Origin: Peromyscus leucopus
Lineage: Eukaryota; Chordata; Mammalia; Rodentia; Cricetidae
NCBI RefSeq assembly: GCF_004664715.2
Contig: NC_051071.1
Coordinates: 9,222,648-9,286,647, forward strand
Direction: 5' to 3'
DNA: 64,000 nt
A program made the position numbers and the translations under genes. Within the stretch, counting starts at the first letter, position 1; each line of letters starts with the position of its first letter. Below the pieces are notes generated by a model that did no database searches, had not been told where the DNA came from, and saw nothing but the letters and a program-made list of their open reading frames with translations. Shown one piece after another: positions 1-9,786 of this stretch.

Positions 1-768
1 TACTATTAGCAATACAACGCATATGTGGGCAACTGTACACTTTTCCTCCAGATATTCACTGTTGGTAGTTTTGCTTGATGGGACTGATAGAAGCATAAAT
101 ATATACTAAGGGTAATTTCTCTGAGCTCTTTACCTCTGCTCCTTAGCTCACACTTTTAATGAAAAATTACACTGTTGTTGATCACTCTCTGTCATTTAGT
201 CATTCCACTTATGTATTCTCACGAAGTCTTTGTCATTTGCCACTCTAACTTTAAAATAACACCCCAAGAATGTCTTTCTTCTCTAGTTGGTACCTGGTGG
301 CAATAACTTTATCATACTTCCAGGATTTAGCATAGCATGCAGTATATGAGCTAGCTTGGATGGGACCAGAAAAGAAAACAAACTGTTCTGTGAACTCATC
401 ATCTTAATTTAAGAGTGAGTCATTAGGGTTAAAAGATCAAGAATAGGTTGACTTAAGGCTAAGAAACAAGTCATGCTGGAGATAGCTGAAGAATCCTCAC
501 CATTTCACTATGGAAAGACTTATCCACATTTTCTAAGGTTGACTCCAAAAGCACAACAAAGCTCCTCCCAAATCAGAAAGTGTTTTTTGTTTGTTTGTTT
601 GTTTGTTTTTCTTTATCAGAATGAGGAATTATATAGGCCAATGACATTTTAATATCTCCTGTGGCCAGGACATGTGGAGTATGAAAGCTTCTATGAGCTC
701 TTCACATCAGTTCATTTCTATACACATGGAGGATCTGTTTTGCTGGGGAGGCAGAGAGAGATGGCTGG
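1..768. other. Single-copy, AT-rich intergenic DNA
   Basis: No coding potential or recognisable repeat body is seen here apart from a short (GTTT)n run at about 582-610. Stops are frequent in all frames. Confidence 0.5.
582..610. repeat. (GTTT)n simple repeat
   Basis: Consecutive GTTT units are visible, ending in a short T run. Confidence 0.85.
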
Positions 769-779
769 GTAAGACATAT

Positions 780-1131
780 CTGTTTCTTTCCTGTTGCTAG
801 GATAAAATACCATGACCAAGAGCAACCTGCAGATGAAATAGTTTATTTTGGCTTACAATTCCAGGAGTATTCCTACTCAAAGGGAGGCATGGCACGACAT
901 GGTTGCCAGAGCAGGAAGCCGAGAAATCAAATCTTCAGCCACACACAGAAAACAGAGAGAACAAACTAGAATTGGAGTGAAGATATAAACTCTCAAAGCC
1001 ACCCCAGTGATGCCCTTTCTCTAGCAAGGCTCCACTTCTTAAGGGTTCCGCAACCATCCAAACAGCACAACTAAGAACATGTATTCAAGTACATGAGCCT
1101 GTAGGGGCTACTTCTCAATCAAGCCACCACA
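780..1131 (-). mobile_element. Rodent LTR-like interspersed repeat
   Basis: Read on the minus strand this starts with a TGTGGTGG-like terminus near 1131. It ends near 780 in the typical tail of this family, where a stretch resembling 'tcatggtgttttatc' is followed by 'gcaacaggaaag'. It matches the same abundant rodent family as the plus-strand copy at 61986-62330, which has the TG...CA ends of an LTR. Flanks 769-781 and 1137-1150 agree over 13 of 14 positions (one inserted C), which is longer than an LTR integrase would produce. Family name not assigned with certainty. Confidence 0.6.
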
Positions 1132-1137
1132 GTGATG

Positions 1138-2587
1138 TAAGACCATATCTAAAAGAAAAAAAGGAGGGATAGAAGGAAGGAAGAGAGAGAGAGATGAGTG
1201 AGATGGTATCTCAATAATAACCCTCTTTTCTCAACCAAATTATCTGATTAACTGTTTCAGTCAAGACAGCTCTCTGCATAACCAGACCACTCTAAGAGAT
1301 TTTTAATACTCTCTTCTGAAGCACTTGAAATCTCATTCTTTATACTCTATGAACTCATTCTGAACTTTTCAGTAAGTGATATACTCAGAGTTCTAATATA
1401 TGGTATTACATTGGAAGTTTCTTAAGGTATATTATATTTTAAATTTTTTATTCTGTAGTGATCATGTATATGGATGTTCTTTTCTATCTACTGAAATGTG
1501 TTGAATAACAAGAGAAAAACCTTTTGCTTTCCATAGCATCTATATTCCCATGAGGATGCAGACAATAAACAAATGCAAACTTTAATAGGCATCATTTACC
1601 CCACAATAGTGCTACAAACCAAGTAACTCTAAAATTTCTGAATTATAGTACCACCTATCTATATGTCACACCATTGTGTGGGCCATCTGGAAAGACACTG
1701 AGTATCTGGACTTAGAGTCTCTAGTCTCTGTGCTGTCTGTTAGGATCATGCCTGCTGTGCTTGTGACTTTGGTGTCCCTGGACCAGCACTCTTGCTACAC
1801 ATGCTCTTCTTGTTGGACACAGTATAGGTGTGAGAGACCAAATCAGATTGAGGTTGTACCAGTGAGATGCCATTTCTGTCATACCAACTAACATTTCATT
1901 ATCTAAGATAATGCACATATCACATGAAGCAAAAATTGGCCAAAAGGTAATTTTTTTTTTCATTCTTATTGGGAAGGAAAATACGGTTCTAAAAGAATGA
2001 CAGAGAGCTATTGAGAAGAGAGTGACCCTCATGACCTAATTACCTCTGTTCTCTCTTTGGGTTCCACCTATGAAAGGTGCTTCCACCTCTCAACTCTGCT
2101 GTACCGGGAATTGAGCCTCCAGCACTGGAACCTATGGGAGCTGCACTCAAATAATACCAGCATCTGTACTATCACAATGAGGGAGCCAAGAACCAGAAAT
2201 GATTCAAGCTATACCAGCATCTGTACTATCACAACGAGGGAGCCAAGAACCAGAAATGATTCAAGCTACCACACAGACAACTTAAAACACTAGATAGCAC
2301 AGATCCTCTGAAGAAAATAGAATAGGCTTGGATAATTCCTAGGAAGACATGAAGCAGAGTAGCTTTAAGATGAAGCTGAATGCATTTCAGGTAGTGGGAA
2401 CAGACAATACAATGACATAGTGACAAAGGAACTAATGAGAATATAAGAAGGGGGTAGAAAATGAAGTCATTGAGACAGGGTCACTGAGATCAGGTTCCAT
2501 GATGCATTTAGTTATTTTTCTAAATTGAGGTGACACCAATACACAACCAAAGAAATTTAAGGAAGGAAGGATTTGTCTTAGCTCACA
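1138..2587. other. Intergenic DNA, mostly single-copy
   Basis: An A/G-rich tract (about 1150-1200) is followed by unremarkable AT-rich sequence. A 57-bp tandem duplication (listed separately) is the only structure seen. The 71-103-codon reading frames here overlap on opposite strands, resemble no family I know, and are probably chance. Confidence 0.5.
2154..2267. repeat. 57-bp direct tandem duplication (2 copies)
   Basis: Units 2154-2210 and 2211-2267 are identical except for one T/C difference (2179 versus 2236). The unit is a multiple of three, so a 78-codon plus-strand frame at 2057-2293 reads through it as a repeated 19-residue segment. That frame resembles no known protein. Confidence 0.95.
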
Positions 2588-2950
2588 TGTAGCTGGAGTT
2601 TTCTCCAGTCCCACCAGGGCCCACAGCCACTCAGTAAACACACAAAGACTTACATTACATACAAACTGCATGGCCGTGACAGGCTTCTTGCTATCTAGTT
2701 CTTATATCTTAAATTAAACCATTCTATTCATCTATAGGTTGCCACATGGCTTGTGGCTTACCAGTACTTTACATCTTGCTTCTCATGTTGGCGGCGGCTG
2801 GCAGTGTCTCCTGACTCAGCTTTCCACTTCCCAGAATTCTCTTCTCTGCTTATTCTGCCTATACTTCCTGCCTGGCTACTGGCCAATCAGTGTTTTATTT
2901 ATCAATCAATCAGAGCAACACATTCACAGCATACAGAAAGACATCTCCAA
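2588..2950 (-). mobile_element. Class-II-like ERV LTR fragment (family A)
   Basis: It is clearly related to the LTRs at 14517-14890 and 48953-49333. All three share the TGTAxxTGGA outer end (plus-strand view), the AAACACA(C)A(G)AG block, the CTATACTT(C)TGCC block, and a paired CCAAT segment around an AATAAA complement (about 2881-2912). The distal end (CATCCCACAGCA in the other two copies) is degenerate or missing, so this copy is truncated near 2940-2950. Promoter direction inferred from the 14517 copy is minus. Confidence 0.75.
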
Positions 2951-2999
2951 TACTCACACTTTGAAGATACAGTTGATTGCAGCAGAGTAATCATCAAGG

Positions 3000-3220
3000 C
3001 AAGAGTTTTAGGTGGCCTGTCATATTATGTCCACAGTCAGGAAGCAAAGAGAGAAAGACAGAGAAGGAACATTGCCCTGCTTATTTCCCCCTTTGCTTCA
3101 GTCTGGAACCCCCAGTCTCCAAGTAGTTCCACCTACAGGTAAGGTAAGTCTTCACATCTCATTTAACATAATCTAGAAACTTATAGGGATGTCTAGAAGT
3201 TCATCTCCTAGGTTCTGTAA
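3000..3220 (-). mobile_element. Fragment of a rodent LTR-like interspersed repeat
   Basis: The stretch containing 'ccctttgcttcagtctgg', a 'cctaatctagaaact'-like block and 'tcatctcctaggt' resembles, in reverse orientation, a widespread rodent LTR-like repeat. It directly follows the truncated LTR, so the two may be part of a nested insertion. The family name is uncertain. Confidence 0.5.
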
Positions 3221-3289
3221 CGTTGGCAATCTGTACTAACCATCACATATGGGGAAACCTGAAGACATTAAAAATATTTGATTAAGAAA

Positions 3290-3416
3290 TTACCATACAT
3301 GCTGGGATTGGAATGTATGCCTGTAATCCCTCACTCAAAGACTGAAACAGGAAGATTGGAAGTTCAAGGCCAGCCTAGACTACATAATGATAGCCTGTCT
3401 TTTAGAGAAAGAAAAA
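3290..3416 (+). mobile_element. B1-type SINE, diverged
   Basis: It has the B1 order: a GCTGGGATT...GTATGCCTGTAATCCC promoter-box region, then 'aagttcaaggccagcct' and an A-rich tail near 3400-3418. Several substitutions mark it as an old copy. Confidence 0.8.
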
Positions 3417-3424
3417 CCAATGTT

Positions 3425-4855
3425 CACAGCCCACATACTGACAAGGTAAACAGTGACCTCTGAAATGCGAAAGTCCATGTATCTTTCTCCCAGAGGCTTC
3501 TCACATTGAAACGGATCCTCTTTGCTCTGTTTATTCTCACCCTTGGGAGAAGTCTTCTTCCTTGCTACCCTGAGGAGGGTTGTGTAGATGTGAAATAGCA
3601 ACATCTCTGGTCACCTTGACTTGGTAGAAACCTTTTGTCAGGAATATGTGGGTCCTTTGGACCAGGAGACAATACTGATGTAACCATATATGTATGGGCT
3701 GTGCCTTTGGGAAGTTTGTGATTAATACAGGGTATGGAAAAATGTAAATGGGGCAACCTCATGACTTCCACCAGGGTGGTCATACACAAAGCCACTTACA
3801 AGTGTTTGAATTCCATCAAATTGGAAGCACAAAGGTGTTGAATGCTTTCATGAGGGCCTGTACACTTTCTTGAAATGACCTTTGAGCTTTGTCCTATGTG
3901 AAAAATTTTGTCTAAAATTGGCATTTAATTAGCCAGATTTTCTTTTGTCCTCATCTTTCCATAGATGTAAGGAAAAAAGAACTATTATTCTATTTTCAGA
4001 CATATGATAAAAGCAAATCAAAACCAGCAACATGGAGACACTGTCACTCTCCCTGGGTCACAGTAGCACCACTACAGGTGTACCCTTGCCTTCTATTAAG
4101 AATCACCAACCAAACAGGTGAAACATACAGCTGGAAATTCACATTGTGGCATCTTTAGCAAGAAAGAGGCTGTGTCCAGATGAGACAGAAGTGCTAGCTA
4201 ACCGAGCTCAACCTCCTGTCATGGGTTTCCAGAAAGAATTGTTGTGACAGTGTTATTCCACATGCATTTGTTAGTGAAATGGCTTCAAAGCAGTGGGTAG
4301 GGATCTGGGAGGCATCGCCACCTTCCCATCAGTGCTGCCGCTGCTTTGAGGCAGGATGCTGGGGTCAGGAGTGCCAAGGCAGTTCTCCATGTTCATCTCC
4401 TGTGCTGCCTGCCAGGAGGGAGACTTCAGTCCTGGCTCCCAACCACCCTCGTTGGTCTCCAGCTGCCAGCAACCTCCAAAGGAGAGAGCACACTGTCCTA
4501 CCTTAGGAAAGCTTGCAGCCCATGTGAGGGGCAGGTTAAAAACCCTTAGGATGGTTCAGTTAGAGGCATTGCCTCCTTCCTCCTCTGCTGCTATTGTGAA
4601 GCAGAACACATGCTGCCAGGAGACAAAGAGGACACGCATTTATTTTTGAGCATAGGACTTAGGAACCACTTGGGAAGAATATTCTTGATTGAGAACCAAA
4701 ACATTCCATGATGCTTAACAAACCTGCAAATTGAAAAATCAGCATCGGCCTGTTCAGCCAGGAGGCAGAAGAAGGACCTATACCCTGGGAAAAAAAAACC
4801 CAAAATATTCCTTAAATGATATTTGTATGCATTTGCAAAATTACCACTTTCTGAA
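3425..4855. other. Single-copy intergenic DNA
   Basis: No repeat or gene is recognised. Three overlapping plus-strand frames of 67-97 codons (4279-4649) occupy a slightly GC-richer patch but look like no known protein. Confidence 0.45.
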
Positions 4856-4859
4856 TCAA

Positions 4860-5290
4860 AATCTCAAGCTGTTTTCATCTGAGAACATATGTTGCGCTGT
4901 TAGATGGTAACTCCGCCTGCCGCAGCCCGTGACATACCCCACCGCATCGCATAATGGACAGTCCTGCAGAAAAGGAGCCGCAGTTCAGTCAATGCCCCTG
5001 TAATAATATTTTAAAATAAATGATATGCATCATTAAATCACCGAGGATGACTAACTCAATTTTAGAAAACCCACAACTCCAGCAATCATAGTTACAGCTC
5101 TGATTTGAATATTTTCACTTTCACCTGAGCAGCCAGTGGGAGCCAGTCAGGCAGATTCCGCATCCAGGCAGAGGAAGGCTGTGTCTCCCAGGAACTGGAG
5201 GAAACCTGTGATTATGTAGTTACAGTAAGTCACGAGATGCCTGTGTCCGCCTGGGCTTTCCAGATTCTCCCTTCCTCCCTTCTTGCCTGC
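4860..5290. promoter_or_regulatory. Candidate conserved non-coding block
   Basis: This repeat-free interval keeps several CpGs (about 4894-4950) beside AT-rich segments with homeodomain/POU-like cores (TAATAATATT, ATATGCATCATTAAAT). It reads like vertebrate enhancer DNA. This is an inference from appearance; no alignment was made. Confidence 0.3.
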
Positions 5291-5299
5291 TTATTTACA

Positions 5300-6604
5300 T
5301 ATCACAGGCATCCTCTTTGTAAAGTTATTTTAAATAATTTATTAGATTGATCTTTTTAAAATTCTACCATGGCTAAATGTCATAAGGAAAAAAAGTCTTT
5401 CTAAACTTACTTAAAGGTTTCTGGTTTCTACTGGAGTAGGCCAGTTACCTGCTCCACTGCCGATATTCTAAAAATACCTTCATGTCCATACTATTATCCA
5501 TTCTTCACGTCCAATTGCTCTGTTATGGTAATAGTCAGAGGCACACCATGCAGTAATTACTTACAGCTGACTGAAGAAAAGAATATTCAACTCCCCCACT
5601 GCTCCACTAGAAGGTCTTTATGCTCTATTAACTCATTCCTGTTTATTAATACTCTACTGGTAATTCAGACTGCTGCCTCTTAGGTTTGTAATAGGAGGGC
5701 TATTAAACAGCCATTACTGACCATATGGGTTGGCGAATATTTGTTGTTTTTCCCCCCCTTTGGTGGACTTCCCGCCCCCCTCCTTCCAACTTGTTCTTTA
5801 AGAAGCCATATTATAAACTAATAAAAATATCGTTACATCTGCATGAGATTAAGAAGCTTGGCAATTTCTCCCTCAGAAAATGTGAATTTAGTCCCAGATT
5901 GTCATTGCTACCTAGAAAAAGAGCTGGGGGAGAGACAAGAGAACAGAGAAGATTGTTCTCAGGTGGGAAACTGTACTTTGGGAGATATTTTAGGTTGCAT
6001 GTTTCCTAAGTCAGCTGTTTCCGTTACTGACTTGCTGAAGGCATTTACCCACCTTTCATCACCTCCAACTTTTGAAACATAAGTACATTTATTAAGGAAC
6101 CCAAGTCTAACACCACCTTTTTCTTTCTAATCCCCCAGGCATTTGAAAGTGCTCACTTTAAATGTTGAGACTTGGTGAATCCTTCTTCAACGAGCAGGTA
6201 TATGAACCTGGGAGGTGAGCAGAGTTCCTCCTGGGACAGAGATGGCATGAGTAATGGGTTCAAGTGCAGCAAGCAGGTGGCAAACGATGATTATGGTAAT
6301 AATATGCGCGCTTCTTCCTAGGTAGTGAGCCTGGCTGTGTTGCAAACACTAAACACATTCACAGAAGGATAAATCTTGGAGATACACAGGAGCCCCAAGC
6401 AAATCTCCACTGGAAAGTGACCACTTACCTTCGGGACCGAGAACAGGGTGGTCACTTGACCATGAGCTTTTACCAGTGCTGGCAGAGGCTGAGTGTCCCA
6501 GTTGTGGGACAGCAAAGTGACTGGCTTCCCTGGTGCTCTTTGGCCCGCCTCTGCTGCTTCCTCTTTTTCATCATCTCTGTCCAAATCTTTCTAGCTCCTG
6601 AATA
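5300..6604. other. Single-copy intergenic DNA
   Basis: No repeat is recognised. Poly-C/poly-T patches lie at 5750-5785. The 62-94-codon open frames overlap on both strands (5725-6605) and have no familiar motif. Confidence 0.45.
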
Positions 6605-6611
6605 AACAGAT

Positions 6612-6782
6612 CAAACACTGGGTGCAGAGGGATATACTTCTAGGCCTACCACTTAAGTTGCTGAAGCAGGAGAATGGATTGAGTCCAGAAGTTCAATTTT
6701 AGCCTGGACAGGTAGAGAGACTCCATCTCATAGGCAATGCAAATAGACCTCAAATACCAAAACAAACAAATAAGCAAAAATA
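6612..6782 (+). mobile_element. Strongly diverged B1-like SINE
   Basis: The order 'gggtgcagagg...gctgaagcaggagaatgg...gaagttcaattttagcctgg...gagactccatctca' followed by an A-rich tail (about 6755-6786) matches a monomeric B1/7SL-derived SINE with heavy decay. Confidence 0.6.
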
Positions 6783-7300
6783 AAGAGGTAACACCCCTGC
6801 CCCCCAATTTACAGCTTGCTCTGACCTTGCCCTTCTTGGCCTGGCAGGAGAATTGAGTATGTGTGCTCTATGTTTGACAGGTGCATGCAGTTAATTTAGC
6901 ACTCTTTCTTTGTTAACTGGTGGTATTGTGCGAGAGTCCTTTTTCTTTCAGGTACACTCTAAATCCCTGGAGACAGGAGCTGTATCTTTTAAGCCCGTCT
7001 TCTATCTGTTCCTGTACCCAGTCCAGTGATAGACATTCAACTGGAACTCAGTAGAAGTCATAAGTATTTAAGGGAAATATATAGCATAAAAAAGGAACAA
7101 CTCCCTGGCTTTTCTAATTTAATTGTGTTTGTAGGAGCTACGTATAGAAAAGCAATACTAATCAGAAGTAAATACCAACAAAACAAAATGACAAAATGAA
7201 ACCCCAAAGCTTGACAGTACCAATTTAATGGATAGCTAAGGATAGCCCGTAGTGATAGCCAAAGAATTACATGAAATTCAATTTGTTGAACCAGACCTTC

Positions 7301-7302
<2 letters not shown>

Positions 7303-7342
<40 letters not shown>
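7303..7342 (+). repeat. Uninterrupted poly(A) tract, 40 nt
   Basis: Forty consecutive A residues follow '...ccagaccttcct'. No SINE or L1 body is obvious upstream, so the parent element is not identified. Confidence 0.95.
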
Positions 7343-7344
<2 letters not shown>

Positions 7345-7940
7345 ATAGTAGGTCTATGCTATGAGAAAAATTCAAGGGATTTATTTCATTTAAGCTTTTC
7401 TAATTGAATCTAGAATCCTGGGTTACACATGATCTATTGGACTCCAGTAGGAAGAGAGGGGCTCCTCAATGAATCTCTGCATTGGGGCCTGGAGTGATGT
7501 AGACTGACCCAATAACACACACCGATCCAGCCAGGGTGAGAACTCCCTGGTGATGTGAAAGGCACAGTGGAGACTGACAGTATGAAAAAGCCGACCAGCA
7601 CCAGAGGTCAGCCACTGCCATTGGATTCAAACGTTTTGTTGAGGTATTGTTTTGGTATTGCTTTTAAAGCAGAATTTTTTTTCTGGCAAAACATTTCCCA
7701 GATTCCTGATTTGTATATCAAATTATAACCGAACAGCCCTAGCTGAAGCTCCATTGGTGAGCCTGAGTGCCTAATGATAATTCAGCTAGTAAAGGTGCAA
7801 GGCTTCTCTGGAGGCATCACAGTTCTTGGGAACACTCAGGGAAAAGCATTTTCCAGGTCCACCCTCCTTTGGAACAACAGTGGATTCTGAACACATAATC
7901 TCAAATCCACACAGTTTACTACAGAATTGTGTCTTAGTCA
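7343..7940. other. Intergenic DNA
   Basis: No feature could be supported in this interval. Confidence 0.4.
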
Positions 7941-7942
7941 AC

Positions 7943-8190
7943 CTTTTTTTTTTCTCCAATTTTATTAAAGGATAATTGACAAAAGTACATATGTATCATG
8001 TACATTTTCTTTTGGTATGCATAGACATTACAAAATGATATCTATCTTATCACATCTTTCACAGTTCCCTTCTTGCATGTGTCCATGTATGTTTGTGTGT
8101 GGCAAGAATACTTAGAATCTACTCTTTTAACAAATTTGATTATACAATGCTTACTATGAACCATAATCAATATGACATAATTCAATCTGG
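7943..8190 (-). mobile_element. Ancient L1M-type LINE fragment (left part)
   Basis: It begins with a T-rich run and contains the 'ttattaaaggataattgac' hallmark of old mammalian L1 3' regions. It is continued after an inserted SINE at about 8340-8545. Orientation is inferred from the leading T run. Confidence 0.65.
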
Positions 8191-8191
8191 A

Positions 8192-8315
8192 AATTTATTT
8201 TACTTAAAGATATGGTCTGGTTATGTATCCCAGGTTATCCTCAAACTGGAGAACTTCCTGCCATAATCTCCCAGTTGATTGTTGGCATTAGAGATGTGCA
8301 GGTACTATCCATTGG
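8192..8315 (-). mobile_element. Decayed B1-like SINE inside an L1M fragment
   Basis: In reverse orientation it shows the B1 order: 'gatatggtctggttatgta', 'cccaggttatcctcaaactgg', then 'ggcattagagatgtgcagg'. It separates two segments of the same old L1. Confidence 0.6.
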
Positions 8316-8339
8316 GCCTTTATTCATCTTCTAACAGAA

Positions 8340-8544
8340 AGTCTATGCACTGACCAAATCTCCCATTTTCCCATCCCTAGGTCCTTAACAATCTTGGTTT
8401 CACCCTATTTTATGAGCTAAGCATTTTTAAATGCACATATAAATGAGATCATATAACATTTGTGGTTCTCTTCCTGGTTTGTTTACTTAGCATAATATCT
8501 CCCAGTTTTCTCCATGTTGCAAAAGGCAGGATGGTTTCTCTTCC

Positions 8545-8545
<1 letters not shown>
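8340..8545 (-). mobile_element. Ancient L1M-type LINE fragment (right part)
   Basis: 'aaatgagatcatataacatt', 'ttacttagcataatatctcc' and 'ccatgttgcaaaaggcagga' match the well-known old L1 segment, continuing the fragment at 7943-8190. Confidence 0.65.

Positions 8546-8546
<1 letters not shown>

Positions 8547-8589
<43 letters not shown>
8547..8589. repeat. (TG)n microsatellite, about 21 units
   Basis: An uninterrupted TG dinucleotide run. Confidence 0.97.
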
Positions 8590-8591
<2 letters not shown>

Positions 8592-9255
8592 CCACCTTTC
8601 TGTCTACGTTGCCTACCTGTGCTAATAGATTGTCATTGTCATTAGAAAGCCACTATTAATAGTTGTGTGTGTGTAACACTAGAGGAATAGGCCATTAAGG
8701 CTCCTCTTAACATAACTGAAATAGCTTTAAAGTCAGATGAATGAGCCAGGAGGATTGTACTGTATCTTAGTGCTAGTGGGCTGTGTCCCCTAAAGGCTTT
8801 GACTAGATGGCTTACACTCTTGGGCATTTGCAATTCACAGTATATGATCAGAAGTCAGCAATTCAGTTCCCAGGTCTTCTCCTGGTTTTCATACCCAGTC
8901 CTCTCAGGGTACCTTCACCTGGCCTGCCTTTGGTGCTCGGTTTTAAGGAGAGACAAAGACCACGTCTCTCTTCCTCTTCTATGTCAGGGCATTAATCTCC
9001 GCATGGGTATCCTATATTCATGACCCTATCAAATCCCAATTCCTTACCAAGATACTGCTTCCATATACCACAACACTGGGCACAGAGCTTCAGTGCAGGT
9101 GCTTAGAGGACACCAACATTAGCCAGTGTCACCCTTGAATAAGAAGAAATGCTTTGGGACCCCGAATGGCAAAGCAAAGGTAGGGTGGTTCTGTCCAGCT
9201 GAGTCTGGCTCCTCCTGAACTTCCAGGCCAGAGTCCTAACACTGGTTGAGCTACA
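8590..9255. other. Intergenic DNA
   Basis: No gene or repeat body is recognised. Confidence 0.4.
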
Positions 9256-9261
9256 CGTAGG

Positions 9262-9780
9262 TGTAGCGGGCTTTCTTGGACTGCCAGCCCCTAAATCATG
9301 ATACAGAGACTTATTATTAATTAAAATGCTTGGCCTTAGCTTAGGCTTGTTGCTAGCTAGCTTTTTAACCTTTAATTAACCCATTTCTATTAATCTATGT
9401 GCTGCCCTGAGGCTTGTTTACCTCATCTATGTACTGTCCTTCTTGCTTTCCTGCTTCTTCCCTGTCTGCCAGGCTGGTATCCAACTGGCTGGCTGCTGGG
9501 TGATTGGTCCCTGCCTAGCTGGCCCTCAGCTGGCTGGCTCCCCTTTTCTTTCTGCATGCCAGCCCTGCCTGTCCCTCCTCTGCCTAGCTATTGGCTGTTC
9601 AGCTTTTTATTAGACCAATCAGGTACCTTAGGCAGACAAGATGAAACAGCAACACATCTTTTCATAGTTAAACAAATGCAACATAAACAAAAGCAACACA
9701 CTTTTACATAATTAAACAAATGCAGCATAAACAAATGCAACACATCTTTACATAGTTAAACAATAGTCTATTCCACAACA
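9262..9780 (-). mobile_element. Solo ERV LTR (family B), class-II-like, 519 bp
   Basis: The element has TG...CA termini (plus-strand TGTAGCGGGC to TTCCACAACA). It is flanked by 6-bp direct repeats CGTAGG (9256-9261) and CCTAGG (9781-9786), which differ by one base. On the minus strand it contains AATAAA within CTAATAAAAAGC and CCAAT-box-like sequence near the inverse of 'ttagaccaatcagg'. These features, and its resemblance to a common muroid LTR, give the minus orientation. No internal retroviral sequence is attached, so this is a solo LTR. Confidence 0.85.
9650..9766. repeat. 44-bp tandem repeats inside the LTR (about 2.7 copies)
   Basis: Units start at 9650, 9694 and 9738, each beginning CAACACA(T/C) and carrying TTAAACAAATGCA(A/G)CATAAACAAA. 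The last unit is cut short. In LTR orientation they lie at the 5' end of U3, where repeated enhancer units are common in retroviral LTRs. Confidence 0.9.
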
Positions 9781-9786
9781 CCTAGG

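Noticed and set aside
9650..9766. CRISPR-like array
   Set aside because: Units are contiguous, without spacers, and lie inside a rodent LTR.
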